Assembly (NCBI RefSeq): GCF_900142965.1
Contig: NZ_FRCQ01000006.1
Coordinates: 62,001-126,000 of the forward strand
Direction: 5' to 3'
Length of the DNA stretch: 64,000 nucleotides
DNA from: Rhizobacter sp. OV335
GTDB lineage: Bacteria; Pseudomonadota; Gammaproteobacteria; Burkholderiales; Burkholderiaceae_C
The stretch's first letter is position 1, and each line of letters starts with the position of its first letter. Both the position numbers and the translations under genes were made by a program. Positions 29,954-39,585 of this stretch are shown one piece after another. The notes under the pieces are model-generated. The model saw nothing but the letters and a program-made list of their open reading frames with translations. It was not told the DNA's origin and did not search any database.

Positions 29954-31348
29954 ATGTCGTCCACTGCCCTCCTCTCCACCGCCGCCACCGCCTCGAACGA
30001 GCTCGATGGCCTGCCACTGCCGCAACGCTACGCGGCAGTCGCCGCGATCCTCGGTGCCATCGTGCTGGTGGTGCTCGATGGCGCGATCGCCAACGTCGCA
30101 CTGCCGAGCATTGCGCAGCAATTGCAGGCGTCGCCGGCCGATGCGGTGTGGATCGTCACCGCCTACCAGCTCGCGATCGTGATGTTCCTGCTGCCCGCTG
30201 CCGCTGTCGGCGAGCGGCTGGGCTATCGCCGGGTGTTCACCGCGGGCATCGCGCTGTTCACCGTGGCGTCGGTGCTGTGCGCGCTGGCGCCGTCCTTGCC
30301 CTGGCTGATCGCCGCACGCTGCCTGCAGGGCCTGGGCAGCGCGGCGGTGATGCCGCTGGGCCTGGCACTGTTGCGCTTCACCTACCCGCGCCGGTTGCTG
30401 GGCCAGGCGATTGCATGGAACGCGCTGACGATTGCAGGCGCCTCGGCGGCCGGGCCGGCCGTCGGCGCCGCGTTGCTGTCGGTCGCGAACTGGCCGTGGC
30501 TTTTCGCGGTGAACCTGCCGATCGGCGTGCTGGTGCTGGTGGCCTGCACCGGGTTGCCGAATCCGCAAGGCAGCAAGCGGCCCCTCGACCTCGCCAGCAT
30601 CGCGCTCAACGCGATCATGTTCGCCGCCTTCGTGCTGGGCAGCGACTGGCTGCCGTCGTCGCCGTGGATCGGCGCGGCCTTGCTGGTCGCAGCGGCCGCC
30701 TCGATGGTGCTGCTGGTGCGGCGCGAGATGCCGAAGGCGGCGCCACTGGTTCCGCTCGATCTTCTGCGGGTGCCGTCGTTCCGGGTGTCGGTCATCGCAT
30801 CGGTGTGCTGCTTCACCGGGCAGATGATGGGTTATGTGGCGCTGCCGTTCTACTTCCAGCACGAGCTGGGCCTGAGCGCGATGGACACCGGCCTGCTGAT
30901 GACGCCGTGGCCGCTGGCGGTGATGGTGGCCGCGCCGCTGTCGGCACGCCTGGCGAAGCGCGTGTCGACCGCGTGGCTTTGCGCGGTCGGCGGGGCCTGC
31001 CTCTCGCTCGGCCTGGCGCTGTGTGCCGCCTGGCCGGTGCATGGCGATCCGTGGCTGCCGATGGCGCTCTTCACGAGCCTCGCAGGCCTGGGCTTCGGCT
31101 TCTTCCAGACACCCAACAACCAGAACATGCTGCTCGCCGCGCCGAAGGAACGCAGCGGCGCGGCCGGTGGGGCCCAAGGCACGGCCAGGCTGACCGGGCT
31201 GACGCTCGGAAGCCTGTCGATGGGGCTGCTGTTCGCGTTGCTGCCATCGGTGCGCGCCGTGCACTGGGGCCTGGCGCTCGCGGCGCTGGCCGCGGCGGCC
31301 GCTGGAGCGATCAGCCTGCTGAGAGCCCGGCGCGGAGCCGGGGCATGA
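29954..31348 (+). CDS. MFS drug-efflux-type transporter (DHA2-like)
   Basis: The 464-residue membrane protein has about 14 hydrophobic segments. It carries the DHA2 signature LDGAIANVALPSIAQQL in the first helix region, motif A as GERLGYRRVF and motif C-like GPAVGAAL. Members export drugs or aromatic compounds in exchange for protons. The start MSSTALLST at 29954 removes a hydrophilic upstream extension. It is probably regulated by the adjacent LysR protein. Confidence 0.88.
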   Translation: MSSTALLSTAATASNELDGLPLPQRYAAVAAILGAIVLVVLDGAIANVALPSIAQQLQASPADAVWIVTAYQLAIVMFLLPAAAVGERLGYRRVFTAGIALFTVASVLCALAPSLPWLIAARCLQGLGSAAVMPLGLALLRFTYPRRLLGQAIAWNALTIAGASAAGPAVGAALLSVANWPWLFAVNLPIGVLVLVACTGLPNPQGSKRPLDLASIALNAIMFAAFVLGSDWLPSSPWIGAALLVAAAASMVLLVRREMPKAAPLVPLDLLRVPSFRVSVIASVCCFTGQMMGYVALPFYFQHELGLSAMDTGLLMTPWPLAVMVAAPLSARLAKRVSTAWLCAVGGACLSLGLALCAAWPVHGDPWLPMALFTSLAGLGFGFFQTPNNQNMLLAAPKERSGAAGGAQGTARLTGLTLGSLSMGLLFALLPSVRAVHWGLALAALAAAAAGAISLLRARRGAGA

Positions 31349-31408
31349 GCCCCGTTCGCCCTCGTGCGAAACTGCCCGACCACCGATCCGCGACACCGAA
31401 TCCCGTCC

Positions 31409-33298
31409 ATGCATCGCCACACCATCGCCCGGTTGCTCACCGCGGCGCGGAAGCGCACTGAAGCCATCGCGCAAAGCCATCGCCTGAGCACGCAACTGGC
31501 CGTCATCGCCGTGCTGCTCGTGGCATGCGGGGGCTTCTTCCTGACGCCGGATTCCTGGCGCTTCGTGGCCACCCCGTTCGCGCTGTCCGCGGCCTCCGCG
31601 TTGGTGGCCTACATCGGCCGGCGACGGCTTGCCGATGCCATCGTGCTCGCCCTCCCGCCGCTCGCCGGTCGCTGGGTCGACCCTGAAGTCGGCTCGCACG
31701 CCTTGCTGGTGGCCTGCCTGGTGATCTATCTGCTGACGCAGCGGCCGCGCTTCGCTGCCGTGGCCGGCAGCACGGTGGCCGCGCTGTTGCTGGCCGCCAT
31801 CCGCCTGAAGCAACAATTCGCCGGCACGCCGCTGACGTGGCAAGACGTTCGCTTCTTCTTCCGGCAGTTCGCGGACAACGTCGGCGTGCTGGGGACGCAG
31901 CCGACGCTGGTGTGGTACGCAGGGGCTGCGCTGGGCCTGGCGATCCTGGGCTGCATCGCGGCCTGGCGATGGAACCCACCGGGTCGCCAACCGGGCTGGT
32001 CGGCTCCGACGACGGCCGCAGCGCTGGCAGCGCTCCTCGTCACGTACAGCGGCGTCCTCGTCGCGAAAGAGGTGTCGAACCTGAAAGCGGCCGGCATGTG
32101 GTTCGTCGGAGCAGGCCTGGTCGAACGCCCGGCCCTCGGCTTCTTCGCGACGGCGTCGCTGGATCCGCGGTGGGGCGTGGAGGCCGCCGACACCACGGCG
32201 TTCCGGCACGAGAGCCTGAAGCTGGTGTCCGCGGAAGCGAAGACCACGCCGGCCGACATCGTCGTCTTCCTGCAGGAGAGCCAGTTCAATCCGGCGACGC
32301 TGGCAGGCTGCCCTGCAACGCTGTGCGGCCTGGATGCCTTCGCGGCCGCCCCCAGCACGATCGCGCACGGGCCGCTGCAGGTGCATGTCTTCGGCGGCAG
32401 CACCTGGCTGTCGGAGTTCGCGTTCGCGACCGGTGTCCCGCACGATTCGTTCGGGCCGGCGGGCGAGTTCGCGCCGTTCAGCGTGGCGCCGCACGTGCAC
32501 CGCTCGTTCGTGCGATCGCTGAAGGCGGCCGGCTACCGCACCGTCGCGCTGTACCCGACGCGTGGCGGCATGATGAACGGCCGCATCGCGTATGCCGGCT
32601 ACGGCTTCGACGAGTTCCTCGACGCGGCCGAGTTGGGCCTGCCCGAGGCCTGGGGCACGCCGGATGCGCTGGTGCATGAAGCCGCGCGGCGCGTTCTGGC
32701 GCGCGAGCGCCAGCACGACCAGCCGGTGTTCCTGTTCGCGCTGACCATCTTCAACCATGCGGAGCATGGCGTGGAGATGGAACGGGTGCCGGCTGGACTT
32801 CGCGCCGAAGCGTCGCGGGATTTCGCGTCGGCGGATGAGGCCCGTAGCGTCGCCGACTACGTGTGGCGCAGCCGGGAGTTCGAGCGCGAGCTGAACCTCA
32901 CCCGTGCCGCGGTTCTCGGCAACGCGCAACGGCCCGCGGTGCTCGCCTGGTTCGGCGACCACCAGCCGCCGTTCGCCAACGCGATCACGCTGAGGGATCG
33001 CATCCGATCACTGCCGACGCAGACCGGCGCGGTACCGGCCAAGTACCAGACCTGGTACGAGGTCTCGAGCAATCGGCCCGACCGGGTGCCGGCCGAGGCG
33101 CCGAATGCCTTGGACCTCGTCTTCCTGCCCGGCCTGCTCGCCCAGGCCGCGGGCGCGCCCATCGACGATTGGCTGGCCGCCAACATCTCGGCCAGAACCC
33201 AGTGCGCCGGCTTGCTGGAGGCCTGCCGCACACCCGGCGTGCGCGAGGGCTACCTCTCGTACCTGTGGGACGATCTCAAGGAGTTCGCGCTTCCCTGA
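31409..33298 (+). CDS. Membrane-anchored sulfatase-fold (LTA-synthase-like) protein
   Basis: The 629-residue protein has four or five N-terminal membrane helices and a C-terminal periplasmic alkaline-phosphatase-superfamily domain. The nucleophile region reads GGSTWLSEF with T332 in the metal-binding position, and the later metal ligands are in FGDHQPPF (D517, H518). Related enzymes transfer phosphoglycerol or phosphoethanolamine to envelope polymers. The donor and acceptor here are unknown. It follows the MFS gene closely but need not share its function. Confidence 0.83.
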   Translation: MHRHTIARLLTAARKRTEAIAQSHRLSTQLAVIAVLLVACGGFFLTPDSWRFVATPFALSAASALVAYIGRRRLADAIVLALPPLAGRWVDPEVGSHALLVACLVIYLLTQRPRFAAVAGSTVAALLLAAIRLKQQFAGTPLTWQDVRFFFRQFADNVGVLGTQPTLVWYAGAALGLAILGCIAAWRWNPPGRQPGWSAPTTAAALAALLVTYSGVLVAKEVSNLKAAGMWFVGAGLVERPALGFFATASLDPRWGVEAADTTAFRHESLKLVSAEAKTTPADIVVFLQESQFNPATLAGCPATLCGLDAFAAAPSTIAHGPLQVHVFGGSTWLSEFAFATGVPHDSFGPAGEFAPFSVAPHVHRSFVRSLKAAGYRTVALYPTRGGMMNGRIAYAGYGFDEFLDAAELGLPEAWGTPDALVHEAARRVLARERQHDQPVFLFALTIFNHAEHGVEMERVPAGLRAEASRDFASADEARSVADYVWRSREFERELNLTRAAVLGNAQRPAVLAWFGDHQPPFANAITLRDRIRSLPTQTGAVPAKYQTWYEVSSNRPDRVPAEAPNALDLVFLPGLLAQAAGAPIDDWLAANISARTQCAGLLEACRTPGVREGYLSYLWDDLKEFALP

Positions 33299-33314
33299 GC
33301 CCGTCCGCCGCGAC

Positions 33315-34925
33315 TCAGCGGAGGTTGATCGCGGTGAGCGTCATCGACGTGGCACCGACGGTGTTGTAGCCGGCAATGTAGAGAACGCCGTTGCGCGACA
33401 GCGCCAGGTTTCCGGGCGCCGGGTAGCTCCATGCCGCACGGTGCGTGGTGCGGTCGATCGCATAGGTCGACCGGTTCGTGCTGACGATCACCGCGTTGTC
33501 GGTGAGCAGGACCTCGCTCACGAACGATGTGTCGCTCGACGCCTGCGGCGTCCAGGACCACAGCAGCGCGCCATCGGACTCGGCGCGCGCCTCCAGGCGC
33601 AGCGGGTTGTTGTTGACCGCGTACAGCACGCCGCCGCCGTAGGCGGGTGTCCTCGGGTAGACACCCTGGATGCTCCAGTCGATGGTGTTGGCCTGGAGGT
33701 TGAAGTGCAGCAGCGAATTGCCGATGGTGCCGCTGTTGAGGAAGCTGTTGGCGTAGGCCGCGGCAAACACCGAATCGGGCCCGCCCAGCACCGCCGACCC
33801 GCCGATTTCGTAGATGTAGTTCGTGAACGTCGGGTCGGCGATGGTTGCCTGCAGTGCACCGGTGGTCGGGTGGAACACGCGCAACGCGTCACCCGAGTAG
33901 GCGTAGACCGCGCTCGAATCGACAGCCGGGGTCCAGGTCGACTGAAAGTCGGTTGGCGAAAAGTACAGCGGCGTGCCTTGCAGGTCGAAGGCGTACATCC
34001 CGCCCGTGGTGCCCGCGTTGGCGTAGACCCCCGATGGCCCCACGGTGGGCGCCAGGTAGTTGCTCCACTGGTTCGACATGTCCGAGCGGAAGCGCACGCT
34101 GCCGTCGCTGGCATCCAGGCCGAACATCGTGGCCGACGATTGCTGTCCGGCCGACACGTAGACGGTTCCGTCGCGCACGGCGGGCGGGTTCACCGACGGG
34201 TACTCCAGGCCGCTGAAGCTGTAGCTCCAGAGCACGGACCCGTCGTGCTCGCTGCGGGCCGTGACGGCGTTGTTGCCGGCGATGAAGAACCTTCCGCCTT
34301 CGGTGGTGACGGTGGCCAGATTGAACAGGCCGTTGAAGTAAAGATGGGACGGGACCACCACCTGCCAGCGCGTGCTGAACCGGTTGGGGTCGAGCGTCAC
34401 CGGCACGTGGCCGGTGTGGGCCGCGTTGCCCTGGAACGTCGACCATTCGGGCGCGCCCGGCATCGCCGCCAGCGTCGTCAGGTGGTTGCCCGGCCAGGCG
34501 CCATCCGCCGCCAGCACGTCGACGCTGTAGTTCAGCACCATCGTCGGCGTGGAGTGCAGCGCCGAGCACGCGGCATCGCGGCAGAGGTTCACCACGGCCT
34601 GCCCGGCATGGGTGCCCGTGGTCGCGGTGTTGAGGGTGGCGAGTTCGAGTGCGTAGCTGCCGCCGCTGGCAGTGACCGCGACCGGCGCGCCGAACACGCC
34701 GCCGGGGTCATTGACCGTGGCGTACAGGGTGTCGGAAAGGCCCAAAGCCGTGGCGTCGAGCGTCACCACCGGATGGACGGACGTGCCGGCCACCACCGAA
34801 CGCGAGACGCTGAGTTCCTGTGGTGGCTGCGGCGCAGCGGGCGCGTTCGAGTCACCTCCCCCACCCCCACAGCCAGCCAGAACGATGGCGCCCACACAGG
34901 CGACCCACAGGCCTCTTGCAATCAT
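33315..34925 (-). CDS. Lipoprotein with PQQ-like beta-propeller
   Basis: The 536-residue product has a lipobox ending VLAGCGGGGG, then a Pro-rich linker and a domain of repeated WSYSFSGLEYPS-, GLDASDGSVRFRS- and FHPTTGALQATI-like blades, the pattern of PQQ-type propellers. No enzyme motif is seen, so a structural or carbohydrate-binding envelope role is likely. It converges on the sulfatase gene, 16 bp apart. Confidence 0.85.
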   Translation of the reverse strand: MIARGLWVACVGAIVLAGCGGGGGDSNAPAAPQPPQELSVSRSVVAGTSVHPVVTLDATALGLSDTLYATVNDPGGVFGAPVAVTASGGSYALELATLNTATTGTHAGQAVVNLCRDAACSALHSTPTMVLNYSVDVLAADGAWPGNHLTTLAAMPGAPEWSTFQGNAAHTGHVPVTLDPNRFSTRWQVVVPSHLYFNGLFNLATVTTEGGRFFIAGNNAVTARSEHDGSVLWSYSFSGLEYPSVNPPAVRDGTVYVSAGQQSSATMFGLDASDGSVRFRSDMSNQWSNYLAPTVGPSGVYANAGTTGGMYAFDLQGTPLYFSPTDFQSTWTPAVDSSAVYAYSGDALRVFHPTTGALQATIADPTFTNYIYEIGGSAVLGGPDSVFAAAYANSFLNSGTIGNSLLHFNLQANTIDWSIQGVYPRTPAYGGGVLYAVNNNPLRLEARAESDGALLWSWTPQASSDTSFVSEVLLTDNAVIVSTNRSTYAIDRTTHRAAWSYPAPGNLALSRNGVLYIAGYNTVGATSMTLTAINLR

Positions 34926-34991
34926 CTGTTCCCTCCCGGAATTGTTGCTGTCTCTCGTCCCGTGGACGGAGTCCGCGGATTCTAAGAGGGG

Positions 34992-35885
34992 CTACAGCAG
35001 CGGATCGAGCACCGCCCGCCACGCCACCGCCAATTTCTTGTAGCCGTCACGCGTCGGGTGAATCTCGTTCTGCCAGTCGCCCGAGACGCCGTCGGCCGTC
35101 GGTTCCGCCAGCACCAGCCCGGCCGATTGTGTGTCGACGACGACCAGCGTATCGGCCGGGTCGGCCGCCAGGTGGGCCGCCACCAGATCACGCAGCAGCC
35201 GGTCGAGCCGCCTCATCAGCCCAGCCGCCACATCGCCCCAGTCGTCGATCGGAATGCCGAAGGCCGCCAGCGCCGGCTGCAGCCACGGACCACTGATGAA
35301 GCCCGCGCCCGACGGCCTCGGCATGATCGGTGCGTAGTTGTGCAGCAGCGTCGGCGTGTGCCAGTTCTGGCCGGAGGCGCGCTCGGAAATGAAATGCGCG
35401 AAGACCTCGCCCAGGTGCCGCTCGAAGGTGTGCCAGCCGTCCGCGCTGAGGTAGCCGGCGGCATCGGCCGGCACGGCCGTGCGCTCGTCGGGGCGCAGCA
35501 GCAGGCGCCGGTCGCGCGGCGCATCGGGGCCGACCGACGCGGCATCGATCAGGTCGTTGCCGCCGCCCGACAGCAGGATCGCATCCCAGCGGAACGACGA
35601 CGGGCCGCGCAGCAGCCGCAGGAACATCGTCTCCGACAGCGTGTCGGCCATGTGCGCGAGCGTCTTGCTCGGCCGCCCGCAGTTGACGATCACCGTGGCG
35701 TTCGAGAGCCACAGCTCGGCCAGCACGTTGCTCGTGAGCCCGGGCGGAATCGAGCCGATCGAGAACCACGAATCGCCCTGCGCCAGGCATTGGCGGTCGA
35801 ACAGGTCGAACGGGAACAGGCCGGTGTCGCCCTGCCCGTAGGCCGCCGCCGGGGCGATGATCTGGGCGCGAAAGTCGGTGCTCAT
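34992..35885 (-). CDS. SGNH/GDSL-type hydrolase
   Basis: The 297-residue protein has block I QGDSWFSIG (nucleophile Ser), block III LSGGGNDLID, and a final NEIHPTRDGY that carries the catalytic His, with Asn where DxxH is usual. No signal peptide is apparent, suggesting a cytoplasmic esterase or a non-classical export route. AAGGAG sits upstream of the ATG at 35885. The unknown gene at 35921 lies 35 bp upstream on the same strand, so the two form an operon. Confidence 0.82.
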   Translation of the reverse strand: MSTDFRAQIIAPAAAYGQGDTGLFPFDLFDRQCLAQGDSWFSIGSIPPGLTSNVLAELWLSNATVIVNCGRPSKTLAHMADTLSETMFLRLLRGPSSFRWDAILLSGGGNDLIDAASVGPDAPRDRRLLLRPDERTAVPADAAGYLSADGWHTFERHLGEVFAHFISERASGQNWHTPTLLHNYAPIMPRPSGAGFISGPWLQPALAAFGIPIDDWGDVAAGLMRRLDRLLRDLVAAHLAADPADTLVVVDTQSAGLVLAEPTADGVSGDWQNEIHPTRDGYKKLAVAWRAVLDPLL

Positions 35886-35920
35886 GGAGGCTCCTTGAAG
35901 GCACAGCAGCCTCCGGTGTA

Positions 35921-36415
35921 CTAGCGCAGCAAGTGCGCCTTCTTGATGGCGGCAATCTTGGCGTCGCCACCCGCCGCCGTGTTGTGGACCACCGTGATGG
36001 CATAGGTCTGCAGGTCGGCGGTGATCAGGCCGTAGACCCCCTTGAGCGCCGCCCCGCCGGTATCGACGAAATCGGCCGGCTTGAATTCGAACACGGCGCT
36101 GGCCGTGCCCTTGATGCGCTCCCATTCGGCTTTGCAATCCTGGCCATCGCCCGTGGACACATGGCATACCTTGAACACGCCGCCCACCTTGTAGACGGCC
36201 ATGATGCAGCCCGAAAAGTTGTAGCTGACGACGTCGTCGCCGCCCGCATCGACGGAGTTGATGCCGTTCTGGACGAAGGGCAGATGCTTGTAGTTGACCG
36301 TGCCGAGCGTCACGGCTTCAACGCCCCGCGAACACACGGTGCCGGTGCCTCCACCCAGTGTGCCGGTCACGCGCAGAGGGGATGGTGCACCAACGTGCAG
36401 AAGCTTCTCGATCAT
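35921..36415 (-). CDS. Unknown 164-residue protein paired with the SGNH hydrolase
   Basis: I do not recognise this family. The product is glycine-rich at the start (LGGGTGTVCSRG), alternates short strands (SYNFSGCIMAVYKVGGVF) and has three cysteines. It lacks a signal peptide and membrane segments. It is the first gene of a two-gene operon with the SGNH hydrolase and may be its partner or substrate carrier, which is inference only. Confidence 0.65.
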   Translation of the reverse strand: MIEKLLHVGAPSPLRVTGTLGGGTGTVCSRGVEAVTLGTVNYKHLPFVQNGINSVDAGGDDVVSYNFSGCIMAVYKVGGVFKVCHVSTGDGQDCKAEWERIKGTASAVFEFKPADFVDTGGAALKGVYGLITADLQTYAITVVHNTAAGGDAKIAAIKKAHLLR

Positions 36416-36443
36416 GTTCTTCGTCCTTGATGAATGCAGGCGC

Positions 36444-37337
36444 TCATTCTGATTCAGGCATGCCCAAGAAATCCAGCAAGGCCCGGATCTTCGGCGCCAC
36501 GTGCGGCCCGGCCGTGTAGATCAGGTACGCCGCCCGCTCATACGTTTCGGTGAGCTGCCATTCGGGCAGCACGCGCACCAGCGTGCCGTCAGCGAGCCCC
36601 TGCGCGGCGCTGAACTCGGGGATCAGCCCGATGCCTGCACCGCCCGCCACGACCGCGGCCAAGGCCAGGCTGTTGCCGATCGAGTACCGGTCCGAGACCG
36701 TCACCGCAATCGTCTCGTCACCGCGCTTGAACGGCCACGCCGGACCGAATGCGCCGTAGCCCAGGTGAAGGCAGCGGTGCCCCGTCAGCGCTTCAGGCCG
36801 CTGCGGCACGCCGTGCGCCTTGAGGTAGCCGGGCGAGGCAATCAGCACATACGGCGCAGCGCACAGGCGCAGCGCGGCAAATCCGGGCGGCGGCGCTTGC
36901 GTGATCCGCACCGCCACGTCGACGCGCTCATCGATCAGGTCGATCGGGCGATCGTCGAGCACCACCTGCAGGTCGACCTCCGGAAAGGCGTCGATGAAGC
37001 CCGCCAACCTCGGCGCCAGCCAGACCTGCCCGAACGCGACGGGCGCAGAAACACGCAGCAGGCCGGTGGCGCGGGTGCCGTACTGGCCGGCCAGGTCGTG
37101 CACGTTGCGCGCGGCAGCGAGCAGCTTCTCGCATTCCGTGTAGATGTGGCCGCCCATCTCGGTCAATGCCAGCGCGCGGGTGTTGCGCACCAGGAGCCGC
37201 GCGCCGAGCGATTTCTCGAGCCGCGCGACGCTGCGGCTCATCGACGACGGTTCGACGCCGAGCGCACGCGCCGCCTGCGAGAAGCCACCACAGCGCACCA
37301 CGTGCGCAAAGGCGGCCATTTCATTGAACAACTGCAT
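36444..37337 (-). CDS. LysR-family transcriptional regulator
   Basis: The 297-residue product has the helix-turn-helix GGFSQAARALGVEPSSMSRSVARLE and a CrgA/DsdC-like effector domain with PAFGQVWLAPRL-type spacing (SAPVAFGQVWLAPRL). The start MQLFNEMAAF at 37337 is the family start. It ends 28 bp beyond the unknown gene's start on the same strand. A target is not evident. Confidence 0.88.
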   Translation of the reverse strand: MQLFNEMAAFAHVVRCGGFSQAARALGVEPSSMSRSVARLEKSLGARLLVRNTRALALTEMGGHIYTECEKLLAAARNVHDLAGQYGTRATGLLRVSAPVAFGQVWLAPRLAGFIDAFPEVDLQVVLDDRPIDLIDERVDVAVRITQAPPPGFAALRLCAAPYVLIASPGYLKAHGVPQRPEALTGHRCLHLGYGAFGPAWPFKRGDETIAVTVSDRYSIGNSLALAAVVAGGAGIGLIPEFSAAQGLADGTLVRVLPEWQLTETYERAAYLIYTAGPHVAPKIRALLDFLGMPESE

Positions 37338-37375
37338 CGTGAGGGCATTCTCGCCCGATGCAGGTCGAAGACCGG

Positions 37376-37906
37376 TCAGCGCGAATAGCGGGTGAAGAAC
37401 TCGCTGGCGATCTTCCACCGATCGTCGACCTTGACCAGGTGCATGACCTTCCAGCCCTTGCCTTCGTAGCTGGCCTCCTTCAACGCCGTCTCGTAGTCGA
37501 GCGAGACCTGGGCCACGCTGCCGACCTGCTCGATCTTGATGTTGCTGAAGCGCTGCTTGAACTTCTTGCCGCTCTCGAAAATGGCCTTCCTGAAGCCGGC
37601 GTAATCCTGGATGGTGGCCAGGTTCGCCGAAGCAGGCAGGTCGTTCCAGACGCCGGCGAAGGGGATCTTCAGGTCCAGCAGCTGCGACTCGAAGCGTTGC
37701 GAGTCGCCGTCGGAGACGCTGCTCGTGTAGGTCTCCAGCAGGGCGTCGATGGCCTTCTGCTCAGCGGCAGAAGGCGAGTTCCAGGATTCCGGTGTCATGA
37801 AGGCGCTCGTTCGGGATGAATGGAAGGCGACGAGCACCACGGCGCACAGCAGCGCCTTGCGCCAGGGCCGGCTGCGGCCGGAGGAGGGGTTTGCAAGACG
37901 GGTCAT
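37376..37906 (-). CDS. Exported NTF2-like protein
   Basis: The 176-residue product has a basic N-terminus, a hydrophobic signal (KALLCAVVLVAFHSSRTSA) and a mature NTF2/SnoaL-like domain: AIDALLETYTSSVSDGD near its start and DRWKIASEFFTRYS at the end. The activity is unknown. A perfect tandem 10-bp repeat lies directly before the ATG and there is no clear ribosome site, so the start is uncertain. Confidence 0.7.
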   Translation of the reverse strand: MTRLANPSSGRSRPWRKALLCAVVLVAFHSSRTSAFMTPESWNSPSAAEQKAIDALLETYTSSVSDGDSQRFESQLLDLKIPFAGVWNDLPASANLATIQDYAGFRKAIFESGKKFKQRFSNIKIEQVGSVAQVSLDYETALKEASYEGKGWKVMHLVKVDDRWKIASEFFTRYSR

Positions 37907-38028
37907 GCGAGTGGTGGCGAGTGGTGGTGTCAGGCGAGCCTGATTCTTGGCGCCGGGCCGGCGACCGGCAACAACGCCAGCGCAAAGGCCTTGTGCGCAT
38001 GGCGCAAACACCACCATCCCACGCCGCC

Positions 38029-38871
38029 TCAGTCCTTGAAGAACGCCAGCAGGTCCGGATTGATCACGTCCGCATGCGTCGTGCACATGCCGTGCGGCAG
38101 GCCCGGATAGACCTTCAGCGTGCCCTTCTTCAGCAGCTTGATCGAGAGCAGCGCCGAATCGGCGATCGGCACGATCTGGTCGTCGTCGCCGTGCATCACC
38201 AGCGTGGGCACGTCGATCTTCTTCAGGTCGTCGGTGAAGTCGGTCTCGGAGAAGGCCTTCACGCAGTCGTGGTGCGCCTTGATGCCGCCCGCCATGCCCT
38301 GCAGCCACCAGTGCTGGCGGATGCCTTCGGAGACCTTCGCGTTCGGCCGGTTGTAACCGTAGAACGGCAGCGTGATGTCGCGGTAGAACTCGGCGCGGTT
38401 GCCGGCCACGCCGGCGCGGATGCCGTCGAACACCTCCATCGGCAGGCCTTGCGGGTTGCTCTCGCTCTTGAGCATCACCGGCGGCACCGCGCCGATCAGC
38501 ACGGCCTTGGCCACGCGCTTGCTGCCGTGGCGGCCCAGGTAGCGCGCCACCTCGCCGCCGCCGGTGGAATGGCCGACGTGGATCGCGTCGCGCAGGTCCA
38601 GCGCGTCGGTCAGCGCGGCCAGGTCGTCGGCATAGTGGTCCATGTCGTTGCCGTCCCAGGTCTGGGTTGAGCGGCCGTGGCCCCGGCGGTCATGGGCGAT
38701 CACGCGGTAGCCCTTCGCGAGGAAGTACAGCATCTGCGTGTCCCAGTCGTCGGAACTCAGCGGCCAGCCGTGCGAGAAGACGATCGGCTGGCCGGTGCCC
38801 CAATCCTTGTAGAAGATCCGGACGCCGTCCTTCGTGGTGATGGTGTTGTCGCCTTTGGTGTGGGAGCTCAT
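38029..38871 (-). CDS. Alpha/beta hydrolase of the haloperoxidase/arylesterase type
   Basis: The 280-residue protein has the oxyanion segment [13 protein letters not shown], the family-specific [12 protein letters not shown], nucleophile [12 protein letters not shown], the acid in [10 protein letters not shown] and the His in [11 protein letters not shown]. Such cofactor-free esterases can halogenate through perhydrolysis, and the true substrate is unknown. The start MSSHTKGDN at 38871 gives the usual length. It diverges from the Tae4-like gene. Confidence 0.9.
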   Translation of the reverse strand: MSSHTKGDNTITTKDGVRIFYKDWGTGQPIVFSHGWPLSSDDWDTQMLYFLAKGYRVIAHDRRGHGRSTQTWDGNDMDHYADDLAALTDALDLRDAIHVGHSTGGGEVARYLGRHGSKRVAKAVLIGAVPPVMLKSESNPQGLPMEVFDGIRAGVAGNRAEFYRDITLPFYGYNRPNAKVSEGIRQHWWLQGMAGGIKAHHDCVKAFSETDFTDDLKKIDVPTLVMHGDDDQIVPIADSALLSIKLLKKGTLKVYPGLPHGMCTTHADVINPDLLAFFKD

Positions 38872-39069
38872 CGTGTTGTCCTTCCTGTGGGTTGAGTGCC
38901 AAGCGGCCGTTGATTGCAGCACCTGCAGATGACAGTGGCAACGATTGCCCACAAGAAAGAGACGCACCAAGGCCGTGCACCCAGGGTGGTGTCGTTCTCA
39001 TGGGCGAGAAATGGCGCGCGAACGATTTCAGGTTCTAGAGTCGCCGGCCTCATCGTCAGGGAGACGCGA

Positions 39070-39585
39070 ATGACCCAGCTGAAATTCGAAACGCTATGGC
39101 AGAACTACCCGCGCTTCACGCCATGCACGGATCCCCGTACGGGCAGTCCGCCTGCCGGATTCACGAATCAGTGTGCGATGCGGGTCGGCCGGGCCCTTGA
39201 ACTGTCCGGCGTGTCGTTCGCGTCGTTTCGCGGCAAGCGCTGTCCTTTCGGCCCGCAGCAGGGCGGATTGGTTGCCGGCGCGCAAGAACTGGCAAACTGG
39301 CTCGGGCCGTCAAGGTTCGCTGGCTGCCCATCGCACGAAACCTCTATCGGCAGCGAGGTGTTCGACAAGATCGCCGGGCGCAGCGGCATCATCTTCCTGG
39401 CCAACTACTGGCCGCGCCCAGGCGAAACCGGCACAACTCGAACCGGCGACCACATCGACCTTTGGAACGGCTCCCGCATGACCGAATATTCCAGCTGGCT
39501 GCGAGTGCACTTCGGCGTGTCGTGGGATGGCTATTGGTCGGATTTTCGAAGGGCCTCGCGAACCTTGTTCTGGGCGATTTCATGA
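39070..39585 (+). CDS. Tae4-like type VI secretion amidase effector
   Basis: The 171-residue product matches the Tae4 pattern: FETLWQNYP at the start, the catalytic-Cys segment NQCAMRVG (C35), SGIIFLANYW in the core, and the catalytic-His segment GDHIDLWNG (H128, D130). Tae4 enzymes cut the D-Glu/mDAP bond of peptidoglycan stems in the target cell periplasm. There is no signal peptide, as expected for type VI cargo. No T6SS structural, Hcp or VgrG gene is in the window. The last four bases overlap the next gene (ATGA). Confidence 0.82.
   Translation: MTQLKFETLWQNYPRFTPCTDPRTGSPPAGFTNQCAMRVGRALELSGVSFASFRGKRCPFGPQQGGLVAGAQELANWLGPSRFAGCPSHETSIGSEVFDKIAGRSGIIFLANYWPRPGETGTTRTGDHIDLWNGSRMTEYSSWLRVHFGVSWDGYWSDFRRASRTLFWAIS

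Noticed and set aside
29681-32962. A 1093-codon minus-strand open frame
   Set aside because: It lies opposite the MFS and sulfatase genes and has shadow-frame composition without motifs.
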